DNA from: Candidatus Limihabitans stercoravium
Lineage (GTDB): Bacteria > Bacillota > Clostridia > Christensenellales > CAG-314
Direction of reading: 5' to 3'
Assembly (NCBI GenBank): GCA_018715495.1
Contig: DVLO01000035.1
Coordinates: 1 to 64,000 of the forward strand
DNA: 64,000 bases
The position numbers and the translations under genes were made by a program. The notes below the pieces were generated by a model, which searched no databases, was not told the origin of the DNA, and worked only from the letters and a program-made list of their open reading frames with translations. Below, one piece after another: positions 9,701 to 19,700 of the stretch (positions within the stretch are counted from its first letter, which is position 1; every line of letters begins with the position of its first letter).

Positions 9701-11249
9701 TTCCTTCCGGAAGCTGTACCTCCTCTTCAATGACAGACATCGCATATTCGCTGTCCACAACGTTGTAAGTGATTGTCTTGGTAAAATATTGGAAGTTTGC
9801 ACCGCCAAGTCCCACGCCGCTGTCGTTATAAGGAATGGTTATTGTAACGGGATACTGTCCCTTCTGATTGAAATCCACTTCGCTGTAATCAATAAATTCA
9901 TCCAGTGCGCGGAAACGCAGACCGTTGACAATTACAATGAAGTCGTCAGAGAAACTGTAGGAATCTCTGTCAGTTCCGATCTTTACAGAAACAGTGTCGC
10001 TTGTAGCGTAATTTATAATTACACCACGACGAACCTCAACCGTTGACGTGTAGGTTTTTCCCTGATAGGTAAGAACAATCTCATTTACGCCTTCTATCGA
10101 ATAGTCAATTGTTCCGCTTATCATTTCATTGCGGACGGGAATTATCTCATCGCCCTTGGTGATGGTGAACAAAGAAGTCAACTCAATTGTTTCACCGTTG
10201 GGATAGGTTACAATGTTTTTAGTGGTAACAACCACTTCATCGTCTTCCACAACGTTCACAGTCATTTCGTCACTATATGCCACTCCCTTCAATGTGTATA
10301 AGAATGTGACGACGTAACTGTTTCCTGCTGTGGCTTGACTAAGCGCCGTGCTGTCCACCATTTCATCGGTTACCTGCACCGATTCACCGTCAACGTACAA
10401 CGAAAACAACATTGTGTAGTCGTAATCCTGCAGCTGCGACAAAGTAAGTGTAAGTTCCGCATACGACGGAACAACCAACACATCGTTTCCGTCAACGACG
10501 ATTACCTTAAGCGTAGCGGATTTGTTTCCACACGTAACCGTGTAACTGTACTCACCCACTTCCGCAACAATGTTGTGACTGATCATATCAGAGGTGATTT
10601 CCACTTCTTTTCCATCTACAGTTGCGGTGAAAAACTCGTTGTAATTGTATTCTGTGGCGTTGTACTTCTTGACGCTAACTTCCGTCTGCGACAAACTCAC
10701 ATCGTAACTTTTAACAATTACTTGAAGTGTTACGCTTGCATCACCAATTGCCACAGTGTAACTGTACTCACCCGATTTATCAGCTACGTTACTTGTAACC
10801 ATGTCGGAAGTGATTGCAATTTCTTCGCCGTCCATTGTAACGGTAAACAAGCTGTTGTAGTCGTAAGTCAGCGCTTCTTCAGCATATACCGTGACGGAAT
10901 TTTTCGTCAAAGTGACATTGTACTGCATCGCAACTACGGTTACCGTAACTTTTGCTTGACTGCCTCCGTAACTGCAAATGACTTCAAATGACCCTACGTC
11001 AGCTGACACCTTGGATAAATCCAACATGTCCTGCGTTACGGCTATTTGCTGACCGTCTTTCTTGACAGAAAACAGCGTTGTGTAGTCGTAACTCTCTATA
11101 TCTGTATCCCTGATTTCGACACTACTGTTGATTGCCGTAACCTCTAAAGCAAAATCAACCGGAGGATCTTCCGGTTGACATGCACAAAGAAAAGTAGTTA
11201 CGGCAATCAGCAGTGCTAATAAAGTCAGTACTGCTGATGCCTTTTTCAT
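6762..11249 (-). CDS. Giant surface lipoprotein with Ig-like repeats
   Basis: A 1,495-residue exported lipoprotein. The signal peptide ends in the lipobox L-C-A-C with Cys24. Residues about 35-250 contain three or more 70-75 residue beta-sandwich-like repeats, each with a YDY/YNY-FF-T-DGKEVEITSDM core followed by GEYSYTV and an LKVIV strand. More diverged copies continue to about residue 650. The middle (about 680-1150) is beta-rich and unassigned. Residues about 1320-1400 contain a GVYT...LDGxG-like module (here LTIDGFGNATVG) resembling those in the downstream neighbour. No catalytic motif was seen. The start ATG at 11249 has AGGAGAG upstream. The 37-base gap to the preceding gene holds no terminator. 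Role unknown; a display or binding protein is inference. Confidence 0.8.
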   Translation of the reverse strand: MKKASAVLTLLALLIAVTTFLCACQPEDPPVDFALEVTAINSSVEIRDTDIESYDYTTLFSVKKDGQQIAVTQDMLDLSKVSADVGSFEVICSYGGSQAKVTVTVVAMQYNVTLTKNSVTVYAEEALTYDYNSLFTVTMDGEEIAITSDMVTSNVADKSGEYSYTVAIGDASVTLQVIVKSYDVSLSQTEVSVKKYNATEYNYNEFFTATVDGKEVEITSDMISHNIVAEVGEYSYTVTCGNKSATLKVIVVDGNDVLVVPSYAELTLTLSQLQDYDYTMLFSLYVDGESVQVTDEMVDSTALSQATAGNSYVVTFLYTLKGVAYSDEMTVNVVEDDEVVVTTKNIVTYPNGETIELTSLFTITKGDEIIPVRNEMISGTIDYSIEGVNEIVLTYQGKTYTSTVEVRRGVIINYATSDTVSVKIGTDRDSYSFSDDFIVIVNGLRFRALDEFIDYSEVDFNQKGQYPVTITIPYNDSGVGLGGANFQYFTKTITYNVVDSEYAMSVIEEEVQLPEGTTEYNFFSNIQLVRNGYKCQVGNNIDWVNAIYVYGVLTSEIDFTSQARQLVTIDVYVNGPESQPVEISYYVRIAGDVSIVATDVVTFGDEAIFTKDLFVITENGEEVTVTYDMVSGKVDVFTPGTYYITAQYKGVTATVKVVVLNNEMCGTYMTLQRTIPQTSIEDEEGYEVGQTIPGSRLGNLIISSDGITLRNKTATLLSAIDENTLLIKWGSYEYMLYYDDGIVVLNPDNSVKLPYNDDKRPIVYFDVDKWTIEKMVVINSAAENVLSATYNCYSFDAFRITDADGVSKWFAMKIELIEKTSADTAYDVFWGEVVLSEGFVGQTGEYASLTFDGVTVEFEMIDDSTGKLLKANTERPWAGNILTGTVDGKSAQILFNQYEAATFSVDGVVLASNTVSELQSMKNGGCNYHENTLFMYSYTENNGLYSYKFLLDFETMTFQLLEKDGIYGKYSTEDGNMFVFVDGYGTGIICFDASSYNTTAFSYTLLNGELKTTFTDINSLFAYGKFMTFGLADLKNVLTVKYCVDDSLNGTVFTNTHVTDGAIVEFTTTTVIAGPSCKQDIVNSIRIITKDGELTYAQKTAKIQGKYIVDTTGVDINKSGFYQIKVNIMVDGALKETYYAIQVRDDIYVGNPLVAVYGQSVENSEYSLTLDMYGRAFLTAGSVLWEGFVVIADDDMSFMARLFDSDGRNITLNGTVVADGLVKVTSSGALTINVHFTTAIKQVAGSSEHVVYRLTEDGNVIYMYAVAPMALAKVVSATEENSVVTIDTGNGVVVAKVVWGNDVSSGLTVADSLRGVYTCSGKDNLTIDGFGNATVGSFTGSYLISSNSITVVSGTTVKAFELDTTAMTYTEVAFNIKESISGKQFTATHTFYYESMLYSATTTFAFNADGTVVATSVSSEFESEWGSYTPTYASKTGVKGTYSVNGNEIIVKINGQSIAFEIQDVIKCRNIICKSTTISSEDVGHFSVGTKFESM

Positions 11250-11286
11250 TTTTACTCTCCTATTAAATTACAGTCTAACCGGGGTG

Positions 11287-13782
11287 TTACTTGTTCAGCT
11301 GGAAATCTCCCATGTTGTAGATGTCAATCCAGAAATACCTGGTACGGTTGTTGTCAACCACTACCTGAATACCCAGGTCTGCATTGATAAATGTAACGAC
11401 CTTGTCACTGTAACCGTAAGCACCGCCGGACATATCGGAGTTAGCGTAGTCAATTACAAATCCGATTGCGCCCAGTTCTTCGGTCAGTTTGTCAATTACT
11501 TCATCGTAAAGTTCAGGTGTGAGATAAGTATTTCCTTCAGGAAGTTCCAATTGAACAGTAACAGAGATGTTCTTTTTCCACAATGTGTTACCGTCAGCGT
11601 CTGTACCGTTTTCACTGAAATTGAAGAAAGGTCCGTAAACACGGTCACCGAATACATTGAAGAACACAATGTATTGAGGGAATTGTGAGTTGGTGTATTT
11701 GTCACCGTAAACATCGTTGAATGCGATGCTTGAATTTACTGTCAGGCTTTCATTTGCTGAACAATCAGGTCTGTAGTGCTGAGTCATTGTTCCGTCCCAA
11801 GTCTGAGGAACAACACGTTCAACGTAACCGTCGAACACGCCTTCAACCGGCATTGTTGTTGTGCCCATGTTGGAGAATGTTGTTGTGATGTAACCTTCGT
11901 AACCGGAAGACAAAGAGTACGGATACTTGACAGAAAGAATACCGTCTTCTGTTGCAACGATTTCTAAGTTAGAATACAACGAACTTGCAGAAGTGTCAGA
12001 GTAGTGCAATCCAAGTTCCATTGCAATAGAACGGCTGATGCTTTCTTCCTGCAATACGAACTTCTTACCTACAACACCGTTGACCACTGCTTCACTTGTG
12101 TACTTGAACAGATTGGGTGAAAATTCGAAAGAAGGCATCTTGTCAAAGATGTTACCTACGTATTTTCTGATACCGTAGTAAACGCCGTTTGTCGAATCGT
12201 AGTCGAATTCATCGTAAGCGTTTTCGCCTGTTTGCTTATATCCGTAGTACTCAAGTCTGTACAGTCTGTCATCCATAGCGTAGGAGTACTTGGTTGTTCT
12301 GCACAACAGAATTTCGCCTTCTGTTACCCAACCTTGCAAACCTGCTGTACCTGTTGCTGTTTGCACGTCGCCAAGAGCCATCTTAGCAACGCTCATTGTT
12401 GCAGAAATTTCGTAATCGCCCGGATCTTCAACAGGACCTGCCATCTGTGTTTCTACAGAGTGGAAGCTGTAATTCTTTGCAGCCTTCATCTTTTCCAATG
12501 CTGCTGCAAGAACATCTGTGTTTTCGCCTGCTTCGTAAGCCTTGGGTTGTTCGATTTCGGTAGAACCAATATCACTGAATGTAAGTTCAATGATTGTGTA
12601 GCTCATTGCATCGGGCTCTTCCGCACCTTCAGGGTAGTAAATCGGTTCAGTCTGAGCAATAAGTTTTGTGATAACGCCGTTTTCAATTACGAAATAAACT
12701 TCGTACAGCGTTTCTGTAAGCATTGGAGTCAAACTGTATGTAAGATAAGTCAAGAAATACAGTTCGTCAACGTTTGTCTTGTCGTAAGTGTACTGATAAA
12801 CTTCATTTTCCGCATCGTAAACAAACTTGTTTACATTGAAACTACCAAGGTGGTTCCACAAGTGCTGACTTGCCCATATAGCAGGAATGTCGGCATAGTT
12901 TTTCTGTTGAGTATAAGCAACCTGATTGTTTTTGTCAAGGTGTACCTTTTCAATAGCTTCGCCTTGTTCGCCGTATTCGTTTGTAACAATGTCAGTGCCC
13001 TTTCTGTAATGGTCAGTAATGGAATCTGTACCATTGTGAGAACCCCATGTTCCTACCCATTGACCTTCGGACATCTTGACCTGCATGTCGTACATTGTGT
13101 CGTAGCTGTTGTACGGTGTTGTGTAATCAATGTACTTGTCGGTTGCAATACCGGATACCGTAATGCTGGCATTACCCAGTTCCTGGATCATTTCAGAAGT
13201 CAATTCACCTACCTGACCTTCAACAGTGGGAACCTTGATTGTAATGGCGATAGATCCGGACTTACTCTTGTCTTGGTTGGATGTAGCTGTAACTACAACA
13301 TATTGATCTACTACAAGGTTCTGTGCAACAACACTCAAAATGTTGTTTTCTACCTTTACAATGCCTTCCTTACTGAAAGACCATGTATAACTGCTGTCCT
13401 GAGCATTTTTAACAGTTACTGTAAGAGCAAGAGTTTCGTCGAAGTTGATTGTTGTCTTGCTTGCTGTAACTGAAACTTCAATACCCTTGGAGATTTCAGC
13501 ACCGCAGTTGTCACATTTACCGTCGTTATTGGTGTCAACGTGTGTTGTGCAAACATTTTCGGAAACATCAGCGCCACAATTGTCACACTTGCCGTCGTTG
13601 TTAAAATCGACGTGTTCGGTACAACTTGGTTTTTCGGGCATGTCATTTCCGCAGTTGTCACACTTGCCGTCTCCGTTGAAATCCACACAGATATTGCAAG
13701 TGGGTTTACATGCGACCAACAGACTGGTCATGACCAAACATACTACTAAAAGTAATGCTATCAATTTCCTGGATTTTTTCAT
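11287..13782 (-). CDS. Lipoprotein with N-terminal Cys/Asp metal-binding-like repeats
   Basis: An 831-residue lipoprotein; signal peptide and lipobox L-V-A-C with Cys25. Just after the anchor, residues 29-94 hold three 24-25 residue repeats of the form C-x2-(C/H)-V-D-x-N-x-D-G-K-C-D-N-C-G. These combine an EF-hand or dockerin-like DxNxDG loop with paired cysteines. Residues about 98-190 look like a bacterial Ig-like (Big_2-type) domain. The rest (about 195-831) is a mixed alpha/beta region clearly related to that of the upstream neighbour: both have an LT-x2-M start, an L-x-A-L/I-x-K-M helix and an FDGYV-x-R-VP-x-W motif. The start ATG at 13782 follows AAAGGGGGG. Function unknown; metal-dependent stiffening of the tether is inference. 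Confidence 0.8.
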   Translation of the reverse strand: MKKSRKLIALLLVVCLVMTSLLVACKPTCNICVDFNGDGKCDNCGNDMPEKPSCTEHVDFNNDGKCDNCGADVSENVCTTHVDTNNDGKCDNCGAEISKGIEVSVTASKTTINFDETLALTVTVKNAQDSSYTWSFSKEGIVKVENNILSVVAQNLVVDQYVVVTATSNQDKSKSGSIAITIKVPTVEGQVGELTSEMIQELGNASITVSGIATDKYIDYTTPYNSYDTMYDMQVKMSEGQWVGTWGSHNGTDSITDHYRKGTDIVTNEYGEQGEAIEKVHLDKNNQVAYTQQKNYADIPAIWASQHLWNHLGSFNVNKFVYDAENEVYQYTYDKTNVDELYFLTYLTYSLTPMLTETLYEVYFVIENGVITKLIAQTEPIYYPEGAEEPDAMSYTIIELTFSDIGSTEIEQPKAYEAGENTDVLAAALEKMKAAKNYSFHSVETQMAGPVEDPGDYEISATMSVAKMALGDVQTATGTAGLQGWVTEGEILLCRTTKYSYAMDDRLYRLEYYGYKQTGENAYDEFDYDSTNGVYYGIRKYVGNIFDKMPSFEFSPNLFKYTSEAVVNGVVGKKFVLQEESISRSIAMELGLHYSDTSASSLYSNLEIVATEDGILSVKYPYSLSSGYEGYITTTFSNMGTTTMPVEGVFDGYVERVVPQTWDGTMTQHYRPDCSANESLTVNSSIAFNDVYGDKYTNSQFPQYIVFFNVFGDRVYGPFFNFSENGTDADGNTLWKKNISVTVQLELPEGNTYLTPELYDEVIDKLTEELGAIGFVIDYANSDMSGGAYGYSDKVVTFINADLGIQVVVDNNRTRYFWIDIYNMGDFQLNK
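13498..13698 (-). repeat. Three 72-75 bp coding repeats (Cys/Asp repeats)
   Basis: Three in-frame units encode the DxNxDGKCDNCG motifs of the 831-residue lipoprotein. The DNA units are strongly similar, as shown by the recurring block TTGTCACACTTGCCGTC on the plus strand, which suggests tandem expansion. Confidence 0.85.
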
Positions 13783-13800
13783 ATACTATCCCCCCTTTAT

Positions 13801-16140
13801 TTAATTACTAGCTACTGATGGAATAATCCATACATAAATGTACAGATCCAATTGATTGTCGACGGGTGCCACATACAATGTACCGCCCGTAACATCCTTG
13901 TAAAATTCGCCATACTCATTTCTAACAAATCCCAGTGATTCAAGGTAACTGTTAACCTTGTCAAGAGAACTGTTGATAGAGTAGTCAACGTCAAGCGGCA
14001 CGTCATAGAAGAACTGAACCGTCGTCTTGATGTTACTTTGTGAAGCCGGCTTACGGTATGTCAGCATTGCAAATGCGTAGCTGTCGCCCAGTGCATTTCC
14101 GAAGAAAGGAACTTCTTCGCTGTTTACATTGAGATAATCTCTGTAAACGTCCACAGCGTTGACCATTTCGTCCGTCTCTGTTCCTGCAATGTCACCCGGA
14201 ACGATAAATTCAATTTCCGACCAACTGGTGGGAACCTGACGCACTACGTAACCGTCAAAGGAAATGTCTGACGGAGTTTCTGTTGCATTGAATTTGCTGT
14301 ATTCCAACTCAATTACGCCGTACATCATTCCCATGTTGAAGTAGAAACATGCCTCAGTAATATAACCGTCGGCACTGACCACTACGTAAGGTGTGAATGA
14401 CTTAGTTTCAGAAACGTAACCACGTGCTGCAAATATGCCGTAAAGTGATTTGTCATTGCCTACACAGTTGTAGAATGTAGAAGCAACTGCTGACATCGCT
14501 TCATCTACGTAATAGGTGGTTTCGCCTGTTTCGGAATCTTCGTAGTAGGATGTGAAGATTGCCGCTGCAAAGTCAAATGAGGGTCTGACTTCGTTTATTG
14601 AGCCGTTGTAAGCTCTGCTTGCTGTAAATCCGCCCTTTTCGGCGTCGTTGTAGTAAGAGTTGTACAGGTTTTCACCGAATGTACGGAATCCGTAACTTGC
14701 CGAAGGATCAGGTGTGTTGACTTCTACCGGATTACTTGCCGTGCCCGTATAGGATACACTGTAAGGAATAAAGTGCATTGTATCTGCGGTAACCGTTTCA
14801 ACAAAACCTGCCTCAACTACACCGCTTGCGTAGATAGATGCAACGATTTCCTTGTAGTCAAGCGTGTAACTTTCAAGCGTCTGCATTTTGTCGATGGCGG
14901 ATTGCAACTTGTCATGAATGGGCATGTGCAGATATTTTACCACCTTGGGAACTTCGACAGACTCTCCTACCGTTATTGCAACGGTAAGTTCCTGTATTGC
15001 TCTGTAGCCGTCCACTACGGAGTAATCGTCACCGCTCTTGGCATAAATTCCTGAAATGCCGTCGCCGCTGATAATCAGTGCAAATCCGTTTACCACAAAG
15101 TCATACGGGTTAGCAGATGCAATCACCTTTTCAGCAAAGGAATTGTCTCCGTTGTATTCAAAACGCCATGTCTCTTCATTGAAGGTAAAGTCAGCAACTG
15201 TCAGATCGGTAAAGTTGTTGTACAATCCCGAATCTGCCCACGCTACTTCTTCACCGTTTTCTTCCATTGGGAAGTATTCTTCCTCATTGTTGAAGTTCAA
15301 ACCAACATTAGATGCAATGCCATTGTCATTCTTGATATACAAGCCCGTTTCGGCGTTGGTGATTGAATTGATGTAAGCACCGTACCAGTAATTGCCGTCC
15401 ATACGTGTTCTGACTGTAGTTGTGTGGGTGCTTTCCAACTTAGAGAAGGGAGGAAGTGTGTACAACGAAATGTTGATAAATCCGTCAAATGCAATCTTGT
15501 CGCCCTTCAATGCGTCCAGCATGTCCTGAGTCAATGTAGGTTTAGCAAGTACCGTAAGTACCTTTGATGCAAATTTTTCACTATTTGCATTACTGCGTGC
15601 TTCCACCCTGACAATCACGTCACCTTCAACCTGTTGTGCGGTAACCAGTCCGTTTTCATCGACAGAAATTACATCTCCGCCCTGAGTTACCTTCCAAGTG
15701 ACAGACTTGTCTTCTGCACCTTCTACAATTGCTTTAAGTTGCAATGTCTTTCCGGAGAAAATTTCACTTCCTCCTTCAATTGCAACCGTCACACCGCTGA
15801 GATCGGGTGCAGGGACAATTGCTTGTCTTGCTTCAAATGTAAATGTTTCCGTAGGATCGGAAAATACGTATCCTTCTCCTACTGCATAAATGATATAAGT
15901 GAATTCTTCCGTTACTGAGGGCGCCTGGTAGGAATTTGTCTGCAACGAATGGCTCTTGCCATCAATATTGATGACGTAGCCGATTGCACCTTCCACTGCG
16001 TCCCATGTAATCAAACCCGTGTCTTCCTCCCTGACATTGGTTGGAGTGGCAGGCTTTTGCCCTGACGTGGTAGTAGGATTACATGCAGTAAGGGAAAAGA
16101 TCATTGCCACTACAAGCAGCAAACACAGTGCTCTTTTCAC
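13801..16140 (-). CDS. Lipoprotein with FnIII-like and Ig-like domains
   Basis: A 779-residue lipoprotein; signal peptide and lipobox L-T-A-C with Cys20. Residues about 30-105 resemble a fibronectin type III domain (P-x-N-V, then ITWDAVEGAIGYVINIDG). Residues about 112-200 resemble a Big_2 Ig-like domain ending in GLVTAQQVEGDVIVRVEA. Residues about 205-779 are paralogous to the 831-residue neighbour downstream, sharing the FDGYV-x-R-x-VP-x-W motif and the general order of segments. The start codon is GTG at 16140, preceded by GGAGGGAG at good spacing. No catalytic signature is visible. The gene lies 18 bases before the next one, so co-translation is likely. Function unknown. Confidence 0.8.
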   Translation of the reverse strand: MKRALCLLLVVAMIFSLTACNPTTTSGQKPATPTNVREEDTGLITWDAVEGAIGYVINIDGKSHSLQTNSYQAPSVTEEFTYIIYAVGEGYVFSDPTETFTFEARQAIVPAPDLSGVTVAIEGGSEIFSGKTLQLKAIVEGAEDKSVTWKVTQGGDVISVDENGLVTAQQVEGDVIVRVEARSNANSEKFASKVLTVLAKPTLTQDMLDALKGDKIAFDGFINISLYTLPPFSKLESTHTTTVRTRMDGNYWYGAYINSITNAETGLYIKNDNGIASNVGLNFNNEEEYFPMEENGEEVAWADSGLYNNFTDLTVADFTFNEETWRFEYNGDNSFAEKVIASANPYDFVVNGFALIISGDGISGIYAKSGDDYSVVDGYRAIQELTVAITVGESVEVPKVVKYLHMPIHDKLQSAIDKMQTLESYTLDYKEIVASIYASGVVEAGFVETVTADTMHFIPYSVSYTGTASNPVEVNTPDPSASYGFRTFGENLYNSYYNDAEKGGFTASRAYNGSINEVRPSFDFAAAIFTSYYEDSETGETTYYVDEAMSAVASTFYNCVGNDKSLYGIFAARGYVSETKSFTPYVVVSADGYITEACFYFNMGMMYGVIELEYSKFNATETPSDISFDGYVVRQVPTSWSEIEFIVPGDIAGTETDEMVNAVDVYRDYLNVNSEEVPFFGNALGDSYAFAMLTYRKPASQSNIKTTVQFFYDVPLDVDYSINSSLDKVNSYLESLGFVRNEYGEFYKDVTGGTLYVAPVDNQLDLYIYVWIIPSVASN

Positions 16141-16159
16141 AATACTCCCTCCTAATTAA

Positions 16160-16711
16160 TTAGTAGTTGTAGCTGTACTGCAACACAATATTCTTTGTAG
16201 CGGTAGCAAACGACATTGACAAACTCATTAGTTTTCCGTCTACAAGTTCTGCAGTTACAACGGCATCAGTTGTAGCTTCGATTGTGACACCCAATACCGA
16301 TGGAATGTTGGTCTTAGCTACACTAAGGGTGATGATTTGTTTACCTTCTTCGTCTGTTGTTTTTTCCTGTTCAGACGCATTGTTTTTGTTAAGGTTTAAT
16401 CCCTTGAATGCGTTTCTGTCCAGCGGAAGCGTCTCCGACTTGGTTGTTTCGTTGAGTTGGAAGGAGGAATTGAGTTCCGCCGTGCCTATGGTAACAGACA
16501 TTGAATCGGACATCACTACCACTTCCTTGCTGTAACGGTAAACTTCCGTTTCGCCATCATAAACGCTTGCTGTACTCTTTACCAATGTAGCCGCCTGAAA
16601 AGCCTGCTTCTGTGCGTCCGCTACGCTTGTAACCGTAGAGTTACAAGCGGTCAGCGTAAGCACTGCCAGGCACAACAGTGCCACTATAGATACAATCTTT
16701 TTCATTTTCAT
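16160..16711 (-). CDS. Small lipoprotein, family not recognised
   Basis: A 183-residue lipoprotein; signal peptide and lipobox L-T-A-C with Cys23. The mature part starts with a Ser/Thr/Ala-rich segment. It continues as alternating beta strands with repeated Val-Thr patterns, and a charged segment with KNNASEQEKTTDEE lies near the middle (about 107-123). I recognise no family. Two starts are possible: ATG at 16711, four bases after GGAGG, or ATG at 16705, ten bases after it. The gene begins 10 bases after the stop of the giant protease and ends 19 bases before the next lipoprotein, so it is a small member of the lipoprotein series and may be a partner of the protease (inference). Confidence 0.75.
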   Translation of the reverse strand: MKMKKIVSIVALLCLAVLTLTACNSTVTSVADAQKQAFQAATLVKSTASVYDGETEVYRYSKEVVVMSDSMSVTIGTAELNSSFQLNETTKSETLPLDRNAFKGLNLNKNNASEQEKTTDEEGKQIITLSVAKTNIPSVLGVTIEATTDAVVTAELVDGKLMSLSMSFATATKNIVLQYSYNY

Positions 16712-16721
16712 CGCACCTCCA

Positions 16722-19700
16722 TTACATGAAACGACGTCTTACAATAAACAGTCCCAGTGCACTGACAATTGCTGCGCCTACTGCAACTGCAATGTAAGTG
16801 TTGTCTACAACTGTCATGATAGGCTTGATTTCCTCTACGACAGACTGATTGTACTGTTTGAGTTCATTTTGCAACTTGGTGTATTTTGTAAGGTCAAGCA
16901 ACGTTCTTTCCGACGCCTTCAACTTGGAAAGTCTTGTAGCAATGTCCTGCAGCATTGCAAGATCACTGATACTGAATGTGTCGGGCAGATTGTTGATTTC
17001 TTCCTGCAACTGTTGAGCGGACAAACTTGCATTGGACAATTTCAACAGACGCAATGTTTCCCTTGCTTCAAGTACTGCCTTGACGTACGCATCATACTCT
17101 TCCTTACTGTAACCGTAGTCGGTAGGATCCTGAGTAATAGCATTGTAAGCCGAAACAGCATTTGTAATCAATGTATCGTCTGTCATTGCAATTGTCTTGA
17201 GTGCAACGATTTCCTTAGCATATTCGTAGAACAGAACAAGGTTCTTGTCTCTTGCTACGTATTCGCTGCGAACAGCATCTTCAACACTACCGAAGTATAC
17301 AAGGTAAGGAATTGAATCGTAACCTTCCAGACCTTCGTTGGCAGGAAGTATCATCTTGATAGGTTCATTCTTACCAAGCAGGTCAACGAACTGGTAGTAA
17401 GCCAAGGGCCATTGGTAAATGTTGAAGTACTTTTGCAAGATAGCGTAACCGGGATCGCCGGGTTGCAATGTTGCTTCAGAATTGTACCAGCTTTCCATTG
17501 CAGGTGCTGTAAATGATCTGAATTCAACACTTTCCAAAGATGTGTATCCGTAGAAAGCGTAGTTTGCAATCATCTTCATTGTGTCGGGAAGAACGATTGA
17601 ACGTACGGATGTGTTTTCGCCACCTGCAAATCTTTCCACACGGGTTGTGCCTTCCACTACTGTAAGCGTGTCAATCGACTTACCTGTGGGTACAGATGTC
17701 AGGCAGAGATCGCCGGACGCCATTGTTGTGTAAAGAATACCATAAATCAATTGTGCGTACTCATTGATCACTCCGTTGTTTGTCTTGCCTGATTCACCGT
17801 TGAAATAGTAATCCTCTATAGATGTGCAACCAAGCAATGCGCCTTCACCAACAAATTCGATGTTGTTTGAGAAAACAAATTCGGCAAGATTTTTATTGTA
17901 CTGGAATGCCGCAATTCCAATGTGCTTGAGGTTGGGAGCGTTGAACGCCAACAGGTTTGTAGCCTGGAATGAGTAGTCGCCCGCAAATTCAAGACCGGGA
18001 GCTTCAATCTGACCTGTTACTGCTGTATCTGCAAAACCTGCAAAACCTACCTGTGTTGCTGCGCTGAGGTCAATGTTCTGAAGAGCTGTTGCACTGATAA
18101 ATGCGTAATCTCCGAAGACTTCAACGTCGCCAAGGTTGATTGAACTGAGGCTTGAGCATCCTGCAAATGCGTACTGTCCGATGGATTGAACGGAATCAGG
18201 CAATTCAACAGATGCAAGACTTGTGCAGTAAGCAAATGTATAGTTGGGAACTTCAGTCATTCCTGACGGAATGGATATAGATGTAAGACCTGCACAACCA
18301 AGGAATGCACCTTCGCCAAGTTCGGTGAGCGTTGCAGGCAATTGGATTGATTCCATCACAGGTGCACCGCCGTTTTCAGCATTTCTGCCAAACGCACCTT
18401 CACCGATTGTTTCAACTACAGGAACAAGCACTGTGCGCAGGCTACTGCAATCTGCAAAAGCGTAATCGCCAATGTGCTTGACGTTTGCAAGATTTGCGGT
18501 AATCAATGACGTACAACCGTAGAATGTTTCACTTTCGATTGTGTCGTCCACCTTAGAAAGGTCAATTGTGCTGAGCTTGCTGTCACGTGCGAAACAACCC
18601 TGACCGAAGTGAACACCACCGGCTTCAGGCATGTTGACTGTTACCAGGTATGTGCAATCCTGGAATGCTCCAAGACCGTAAGTGCTGTTTGCACCAAGAG
18701 TTGCAGTCTGCAACTTTGATGTAAAGAATGCACCTTCACCGTAAACGGAATCTTCACCCGTTGTAATTGTTCTTACGTTTGTGCTTGCAAATGCGTAGTT
18801 GCCTACCTTTGAAACATTTACAAGATTGTTGAGGTTTGTAAGCGATGTTGCACCGTAAAATGCTCTGTCGCCCACTGTTGAGTTGCCCTGTTCTGCAAAG
18901 TTTACGGTAGCAAGGTTAGTACAGTTAGCAAATGCGTAGTTTCCGATATTTACAGGATTTGTAAACGTTACGGTTACTACATTGATACCACCAAATGCTC
19001 CTGATCCGATGTTAGCGTAGTCAAGTACAAGTTCTTCCTGAGAGTAATCCTTACCTGTTGCAGCAAAAATCACAGTGTCACCTTCCTTGTTGAGCAACAA
19101 CGAATTGGACGAATCGGTTGAATAGTAATTGCTTGATGCCACATCGAAAGTTGTAAGAGCTGTGTTCTGGAATACAGTACCGCTGATTTGTTCAATCTTG
19201 GTTTCTGCACCGAATCTTACTGTCTTGAGATTTGTACAATCAAGGAACGTGTAACCACCCAATGTCAAAGTATTGTTGGGAAGGGTGATTTCTTCAAGAG
19301 CGGAACATCCGTAGAATACCTGTTCTCCGATGTTACGAACGCTGATTCCTTCAGCGAAATTAACTGTAGTCAGTTTCGGACATTCACTGAATGCGCCCTT
19401 TTCAATTGATACCAGACTGTTGTGGATATTTACAGTTGTAAGTGCAGGACACTGAGCAAGCAAAAATTCAGGGATTGTGTTCTTTTCGTAGATGTCAATT
19501 GTTTCAATTGCCGTACGAACAAACATTCCGCTTGACAGCTTGGTGTGTTCCGAAAGTGTTACATCCTTCAGACTTGTACAATCCTTGAACACTTCCTTAT
19601 AGGTATTGCGCAAAGATGTCAGATCGGCACTTGTAAGACTTGTACATCCTGCAAATGCACATTCACCCATTGTCAGGATACCAGACATATCCAACTCTTT

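Noticed and set aside
13498-13698. The DxNxDG repeats as a dockerin domain (cellulosome link)
   Set aside because: Dockerins have two loops of about 22 residues with helices between them; here Cys pairs replace the helix, there are three copies, and no cohesin or glycanase is nearby.
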